Origin: Phenylobacterium sp.
GTDB lineage: Bacteria; Pseudomonadota; Alphaproteobacteria; Caulobacterales; Caulobacteraceae
Length of the DNA: 33,588 nt
Direction of reading: 5' to 3'
NCBI GenBank assembly: GCA_003136395.1
Contig: PLEH01000226.1
Coordinates: 678 to 34,265 of the forward strand
The notes under the pieces were generated by a model, which was given only the letters and a program-made list of their open reading frames with translations, was not told where the DNA came from and did not search any database. Below are positions 29,285 to 33,588 of this stretch, one piece after another (the first letter of the stretch is position 1; the number at the start of each line of letters is the position of its first letter). The translations under genes were made by a program, and so were the position numbers.

Positions 29285-31774
29285 ATGGTTCGCTGGACTC
29301 ATGCATGGGTTGCGTGGATCGTCTCCGCGCTGCTGATCGCAGCGAGCTCTGGCTCCGCCTTCGCCCAGCCTGCCGCCGGCGCAAAGGGACCGCCTCCGAG
29401 CCGCCCAAGGCCGGAGGCGACCTGGATCCATCCCGTCCAGACGTTCTGCAGCCAGGCCGACAAGGACAAGACAATCGAGGATCTGGAGACTGAGATCGGC
29501 CTCGCCAAGGAGGACGTGCAGCACGACAAGGACTATAGCGAGGCGGCCAAAGCCTATTACGCCGGCGATCCGTACGAGGCGGGTCAGAACGCAGCCGCCG
29601 CCTTCAGTCTGTCAGAAGCTCAGAAGATATTGGCTGACCTCGAGCGGCAGCTGGCCAGCGCCAAGCAGCGCCCGTGGACGCCGTGCAGGACGGCCAAGGA
29701 CATCCTGCCGCCCTTCCCGAAGATCGCGACCTATCCCTTCACCGAGCAGCACATTGTCTGCGACCCCGCCGCGTCCCAGGCCTACATCGACCAGATCAAC
29801 GCCGGCCTGGCGGCGGAGCAACGCAACAACGCCGCGCTCAACGTATATGTGGGCGAACTCATCAAGCTGAACAGGTTGGTCATCGAGGGTCCCCCGAAAT
29901 GGAGGGCGTTCAAGAAGGAGGTCTTCGCGGCCGACGACGAGGGCCTCCGTGTTCTAATGCTTTCGAACGATCGCCTCGGCGAACTGCAGGCCGCACTGGC
30001 CCAGGCCAACGCGGACGCCGCGGTCAAGTGCCCGCCGAAGACGGCGCCGCAGCCGGGTCCGAAGCCGCCCGTGGTCCCGGAACCGCCCGGCGCCGCGCCG
30101 CTGCCGGAGCCCGGCCCGAATCCGCCGCCCCTGCCGCCCGGCGCGACGCCGGATCCGGGGCCGAAGAAGAAGCCGACCTTCCCGCTACCCGGCCCGCTGA
30201 CCCCGCCCACGCCGGCGCCGGGGCCCACGCCGCCGCCCCCGCCGAAGAAGGGCCCGACGTTCCCCGTCCCACAGCCCCTCCCGCCGGGCTACACGCCGCC
30301 GCCTGAAACGCCGCCGCCCGCCGATGGGCCCAGGGCCGTTCCTTTCCCCGCGCCGGAAATCCCACTGCCACCGCCAGGCGCCGGCTTCCAGCCCTGGACG
30401 CCGCATCGGCCGCCGTTCGCCGATCCCAGGGTCCCCGAGATCCCGGCCTTCTGCGACGAGTTCGCGCGCAACGCCTTCCTGAAGGACGTGCTGCTGCCGG
30501 CCCTGGCGAAGGCCAACCACGATGTGGAGCTGTCCGACGCCTATCTCAGCGCGCTGAACAACGAATTCACCGCGGCCGGCCACGACCCGGCGCGGTTCAC
30601 CCAGATGGCCGCCATCCGCAGCGAGACGATCGCGATGGAGGAGCTGGTCACCGCCCAGCAGGCCAAGGCCGCCCAACTCCAGGCGCTCTACACCCGGGCC
30701 CTCAACCAGCCGCTGGACCCCAACTGTCCCAAGCCCAGGACCGCCCCGCAACCGCCGCCGTCGGACGGGCCGAAGACCACGCCGCAACCGCCGCCGGTGG
30801 CGCCCGATGAGCCCAAGGCGCCGGCCCTGCCCAAGGAAAAGGTCGGCTGCGACTGTCCGGACCGCACCCCGATCACGGTGGGGCCGAACAACCGCGTCGG
30901 CTCCGGCGCGCGGACGCGGGAAAAGGCGGTGTCCACGGCCATGGGCCTTGTGGGCGGGCTGATCGGCGGACACGGCGGCGGTGGCGGCGGCGGCGGCGGG
31001 TCCGACGGGCCGCAGCTGGTCACGTGCCGGATCAGCGACAAGGAGATGACCGTCTTCGACGACCCGGCCACCGGGACCTCGCTGAGCGTCGGCGCCAAAC
31101 GGGCCGGCGACAAGGTGGTGGTCTTCGCCAACGTGGCCAAGTCGCCCGACGACGGCAGCTTCCAGGCGGCCTATCTGCAGGACGGCGACGGCGCGCGGCA
31201 GGCGCCCGGCAATGTCGGCATCTGCGACCTGTGGGGCGAGTGGAAGCTGACCGTCTCCTGGACCCGGACCACCTACGTCAACGACCAGGTGGTGAGCCGC
31301 GAAAGCGGCGGCTGGAGCAAGGAAGGGAGCTTCCATATCCCGGGAACCCTCTCCAGCGCCGCGGCGCCGGACGGGCTGTGGAAGCGGCTGGGCTTCTCCA
31401 ACGCCTCGCATGGGGCGCGCAAGATCGCGCTCACCTATGACGCCCCAAGGGCCAAGCTCGCCCAGGGGCCGCTGGGGGTGGTGATCCATGTAGCCAGGCC
31501 CGGCCAGGACCCGGTGACCACCGTCCCCTTCGCGCTCAGGATGCGCGAGGGCCCGAACGGTTTCGTGTTCGAGAAGGCGCCGGCCTGTACCTGCGGCGGC
31601 GCGGTTCGGGGGAGCTTCACAGAGGTCCCCGTCCAGGAAACCGAGGTCGCGCCTATCGACTACCGGGACGGGACCGAGGACGCGACCCGACGCAAAACTC
31701 CCGGCCTGCCAAAGCCCGCGCCGAAGCCCGCCGAGCCCCCGAAGACCGAGTCGCCGCATGAGGCGCCCAAGTGA
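29285..31774 (+). CDS. Large secreted Pro-rich protein with three Cys-bracketed helical modules, unknown function
   Basis: An 829-residue protein. The ATG at 29285 is preferred (GGAGG seven bases upstream) to an in-frame start 11 codons earlier. The signal peptide ends near SAFAQ (28). Three helical modules are each bracketed by a Cys pair: C55-C134, C159-C249 and C390-C481. Modules 2 and 3 are separated by a Pro-rich linker (about 250-388) with repeated KKKPTFPLPGP / KKGPTFPVPQP phrases. After C522/C524 comes a Gly zipper and Gly run (MGLVGGLIGGHGGGG, 553-567), then a beta-type C-terminal region (QLVTCRISDKEMTVFDDPAT, WKLTVSWTRTTYV) and a Pro-rich tail. No named domain is recognised. It is upstream of a secreted FKBP, which could assist its folding. 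Confidence 0.8.
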   Translation: MVRWTHAWVAWIVSALLIAASSGSAFAQPAAGAKGPPPSRPRPEATWIHPVQTFCSQADKDKTIEDLETEIGLAKEDVQHDKDYSEAAKAYYAGDPYEAGQNAAAAFSLSEAQKILADLERQLASAKQRPWTPCRTAKDILPPFPKIATYPFTEQHIVCDPAASQAYIDQINAGLAAEQRNNAALNVYVGELIKLNRLVIEGPPKWRAFKKEVFAADDEGLRVLMLSNDRLGELQAALAQANADAAVKCPPKTAPQPGPKPPVVPEPPGAAPLPEPGPNPPPLPPGATPDPGPKKKPTFPLPGPLTPPTPAPGPTPPPPPKKGPTFPVPQPLPPGYTPPPETPPPADGPRAVPFPAPEIPLPPPGAGFQPWTPHRPPFADPRVPEIPAFCDEFARNAFLKDVLLPALAKANHDVELSDAYLSALNNEFTAAGHDPARFTQMAAIRSETIAMEELVTAQQAKAAQLQALYTRALNQPLDPNCPKPRTAPQPPPSDGPKTTPQPPPVAPDEPKAPALPKEKVGCDCPDRTPITVGPNNRVGSGARTREKAVSTAMGLVGGLIGGHGGGGGGGGGSDGPQLVTCRISDKEMTVFDDPATGTSLSVGAKRAGDKVVVFANVAKSPDDGSFQAAYLQDGDGARQAPGNVGICDLWGEWKLTVSWTRTTYVNDQVVSRESGGWSKEGSFHIPGTLSSAAAPDGLWKRLGFSNASHGARKIALTYDAPRAKLAQGPLGVVIHVARPGQDPVTTVPFALRMREGPNGFVFEKAPACTCGGAVRGSFTEVPVQETEVAPIDYRDGTEDATRRKTPGLPKPAPKPAEPPKTESPHEAPK

Positions 31775-31857
31775 AGACCGCCGGGGCCTCGTGGCGCCCG
31801 GAGGACCTCATTCGCATGTGGCTTGACCGCGCGATCGCCGGAAGGCGGGATGGCGCC

Positions 31858-32352
31858 ATGACCCGACTCACGGCCTGCGCCATCGCCCTCCTGGCCCTCG
31901 CCCTTCCCGTCGGCCCGGCCTGCGCCGCAGAGGCTCCGGACAAGCCTGGCGAAAGCGTCTCCCTCCCCGGCATCCGCTATCAGGTTCTCAGCGCCGGACC
32001 GGCGGGCGGTGCGCACCCGACCCGGGCCGACAGCGTGCGGATGCGCTACATCGGCCGCCTCGAGGACGGCCAGGTGTTCTCCACCTCGCCCGGCGACGGC
32101 AAGGACGTCTCCACCTTCGGGGTGAAGGAGGTGATCCCCGGGATGAGCGCGGCCCTGCAGCTCATGAGGGTCGGAGACCGGTGGCGGATCACCCTGCCGG
32201 CCTACCTGGCCTACGGGCCCGGACGGGCCTTCACCCCGCCGCCCGGCGGGGCCGCCGCGGTCCAGGCCGTGCAGAAACGCGGCATCCCGCCGGACGCCAC
32301 CCTGGTGTTCGATGTGGAGCTGGTGGCGATCGCCCCGCCCCTGAAGCCTTAG
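31858..32352 (+). CDS. Secreted FKBP-type peptidyl-prolyl isomerase with enlarged 80s loop
   Basis: A 164-residue exported protein. The signal peptide is MTRLTACAIALLALALPVGP, with cleavage near CAA-EAP. The FKBP domain shows VRMRYIGRLEDGQVFSTS (60-77), VIPGMSAALQLMRVGDRWRI (92-111) and IPPDATLVFDVELVAI (143-158). It should speed cis-trans isomerisation of X-Pro bonds in the periplasm. Differences from FKBP12: Ser75 replaces the usual Asp after Phe, Met96 replaces the pocket Trp, and about 17 extra residues (FTPPPGGAAAVQAVQ) enlarge the loop after YLAYG. Activity may be altered. A GTG at 31771 would overlap the upstream stop, but the ATG at 31858 begins the signal peptide. It lies 83 bp after the 829-residue Pro-rich protein. 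Confidence 0.9.
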   Translation: MTRLTACAIALLALALPVGPACAAEAPDKPGESVSLPGIRYQVLSAGPAGGAHPTRADSVRMRYIGRLEDGQVFSTSPGDGKDVSTFGVKEVIPGMSAALQLMRVGDRWRITLPAYLAYGPGRAFTPPPGGAAAVQAVQKRGIPPDATLVFDVELVAIAPPLKP

Positions 32353-32509
32353 GGCGGAATCCGTGGAAAAGCGGCGTGAACGGAGCTCCGCCGCAGGCTC
32401 TTGCGCGGCGGGCGCGGACGTGGCCCCTTAGTTTCAACCGCTGCGGGCGCGAGTCATATGTGCGCTCGTCGATAGACGGTGGGGCGAGGTGGCGTTGGAC
32501 GGGACATGG

Positions 32510-32911
32510 ATGGAACCACCTAAGGGCCAGGACGAGCCGCGGACGCCGACCCCGCGGTCGAGCCGAATCCTCGGCCTGCTGGCGGCTGTCGGGTTCTCCA
32601 TCGCCATGTGGGCCTTCATCGCCATGGCGGTGCTGGGCCTGCTCCTGAAGATCATCGGACCGAAAGACGCCGAAAAGGGGCTGACCGCCGCCGGCGCCTC
32701 CATGTCGCAGTTCTTCAATCCCGACAGCAAGGAGACCGATACAGTTCCTGACAACGGCCTGACCGGAGATCTGGGAGATGTGGCCGGCCCCATCACCACG
32801 CTCGATGGCCGGGCGGTGGGGCCGGCGAAGGCCAAGGCCCCCGCCGCCCGCGAGCCCGGGAAGCCTCCCGAGACGCCGGCCAAGCCCGCGCCGGCGATCG
32901 GACCGCGCTGA
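32510..32911 (+). CDS. Small single-pass membrane protein, unknown function
   Basis: A 133-residue protein with a short charged N terminus (MEPPKGQDEPRTPTPRSSR), one hydrophobic helix (about 21-47, LGLLAAVGFSIAMWAFIAMA then VLGLLLKIIG) and a polar, Pro/Ala-rich C-terminal part (PAKAKAPAAREPGKPPETPA). A GTG at 32489 would add seven residues; neither start has a strong ribosome site. The positive-inside rule is ambiguous. No family is recognised. It lies 157 bp after the FKBP gene and 40 bp before the next small gene, on the same strand. Confidence 0.65.
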   Translation: MEPPKGQDEPRTPTPRSSRILGLLAAVGFSIAMWAFIAMAVLGLLLKIIGPKDAEKGLTAAGASMSQFFNPDSKETDTVPDNGLTGDLGDVAGPITTLDGRAVGPAKAKAPAAREPGKPPETPAKPAPAIGPR

Positions 32912-32951
32912 ATATCCCGCCGCGGGCCCCGCCAGGGTGTAGGGTCGCGTC

Positions 32952-33152
32952 ATGGCCGAACTGACCGACGCGCAACTGAACGCCCTGGAGAACCTGGCGC
33001 ACAAGAAGGCGGGCGAGGACGCGCCGTTCATCAACATCAGCGCGGCCCGGGCGCTGACCGAACTGGGCCTGGCCGAGCGCAGCCGCGAAGGCTGGGACAT
33101 CACCCCGGAGGGCTCGGCCCTGCTGGCCCGGCGGGCCGGCCCGCCCAGCTAG
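32952..33152 (+). CDS. Small conserved-looking hypothetical protein (winged-helix-like)
   Basis: A 66-residue soluble protein: LTDAQLNALENLAHKKAGED, then FINISAARALTELGLAERSR and EGWDITPEGSALLAR. The helix-helix-then-WDITPEG pattern resembles the C-terminal half of small winged-helix proteins (recognition helix followed by a beta wing). DNA binding is therefore possible but unproven. The length and balanced composition support a real gene. A purine-poor GTAGGGTC precedes the ATG. Confidence 0.65.
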   Translation: MAELTDAQLNALENLAHKKAGEDAPFINISAARALTELGLAERSREGWDITPEGSALLARRAGPPS

Positions 33153-33311
33153 GGCGGATCATCAGATTTCCGGCGGAAGTCTGCATCTGCGCCGCAAGCC
33201 AATAACCGCTCTTGACCCAAAGCGGACCTTCGGAGAGTCCGCCTATCGCCCCGCAGGCGACCCTTGGAGGGTATGCAAACTCTGAAGGCGTGGGGCCTTA
33301 ATTCCCCGGCC

Positions 33312-33530
33312 CTACGACACCGTCGCCAACGCCCGCTGCACCAAAGACGCCAGCCGGAGTGCATCCGCGTCGATGCCCTCGATCGGATCTGAACCATAGG
33401 CTCTCGCGAGATCGGTCAATGTCGTCATCGCGGCATCAATCAGTTCGATCACCTCGGGCTTGCCGCGCCACCGGAGACGCAGTTCGGCCAAAGCGGTGAG
33501 CTCCCGCTCGACGGTGGTGGTTTGCACCAT
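33312..33530 (-). CDS. Small helical hypothetical protein, possibly 5'-truncated by the window edge
   Basis: A 72-residue protein from the ATG at 33528-33530: VERELTALAELRLRWRGKPE, then VIELIDAAMTTLTDLARAYG, predicted all-helical. The frame stays open upstream to the window end (encoding KADLAIPIDTGPNAA before the Met), so the true start may lie outside. No family is recognised. The 159 bp between its stop and the previous gene hold no clear feature beyond short imperfect inverted repeats (AGCGGACC...GAGTCCGCC around 33222-33243). Confidence 0.5.
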   Translation of the reverse strand: MVQTTTVERELTALAELRLRWRGKPEVIELIDAAMTTLTDLARAYGSDPIEGIDADALRLASLVQRALATVS

Positions 33531-33588
33531 AGCTGCATTGGGTCCGGTATCGATGGGGATGGCAAGGTCCGCTTTCGACCGAGGCTGT

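Noticed and set aside
30185-31759. A 524-residue open frame on the minus strand opposite the 829-residue gene
   Set aside because: Its composition is that of a shadow frame (Arg/Gly-rich, no domains), and the plus strand has a ribosome site and signal peptide.
31771-31857. GTG start for the FKBP overlapping the upstream stop codon
   Set aside because: The 29 extra residues are polar and would bury the clear signal peptide that begins at the ATG at 31858.

Overview
The window is GC-rich DNA from an alphaproteobacterium, most likely a member of the Caulobacterales (Caulobacter/Phenylobacterium-like). The main support is a full-length PodJ-type polar organelle protein. A ligase-associated helicase/PdeM repair pair, a TauE/TIGR02186/DUF3429 membrane operon, an orphan Flp pilin with a near-consensus CtrA half-site pair upstream, and several small lipoproteins fit with this. 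The genus is inference; no rRNA or tRNA gene is visible.

Layout. 1-2596: the 3' part of a DEXH-box helicase (5' end outside the window), overlapping pdeM. 2604-7654, minus strand: podJ followed by the tightly coupled TauE/SafE permease, TIGR02186 and DUF3429 genes. 7820-10454: a small membrane protein, a secreted Ig-like protein, an enoyl-CoA hydratase/isomerase and a secreted protein of unknown function. 10451-12139, minus: the synthase half of an MprF-like protein. 12280-18744, plus: five acyl-CoA dehydrogenase genes in a row. Four are close paralogs with a candidate catalytic Glu, and the fifth is a shorter type without it. Three of the four gaps between them hold paired inverted REP-like palindromes, and a strong hairpin closes the block.

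18941-24532 is the accessory part. It has a broken tcmP fragment run together with a truncated HNH-like gene, a lipoprotein, a higBA toxin-antitoxin pair with a near-ideal and apparently leaderless promoter, a hicB-like gene without hicA, a DUF2059 protein and another lipoprotein. A dispersed repeat of about 150 bp recurs here. Its best copy (20881-21033) has 17-bp perfect terminal inverted repeats; it flanks the toxin-antitoxin block on both sides, and partial copies flank the DUF2059 gene. One copy carries a second repeat type inside it. That second repeat also appears at the window edge, where it is read in frame inside the helicase gene.

24533-33588: an Ala-rich periplasmic helical protein, a 54-residue Flp pilin with a TTG start, a cytochrome c/PQQ-propeller dehydrogenase, a GNAT acetyltransferase, two small low-complexity envelope proteins, an 829-residue secreted protein with three Cys-bracketed helical modules, a secreted FKBP isomerase with an enlarged loop, and small hypothetical genes. 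Most products in this half look exported (signal peptides or lipoboxes), so the region is largely cell-envelope in character.

The best candidates for something undescribed are the four-plus-one acyl-CoA dehydrogenase array, the TIR repeat that brackets accessory genes, and the 829-residue Cys-module protein.
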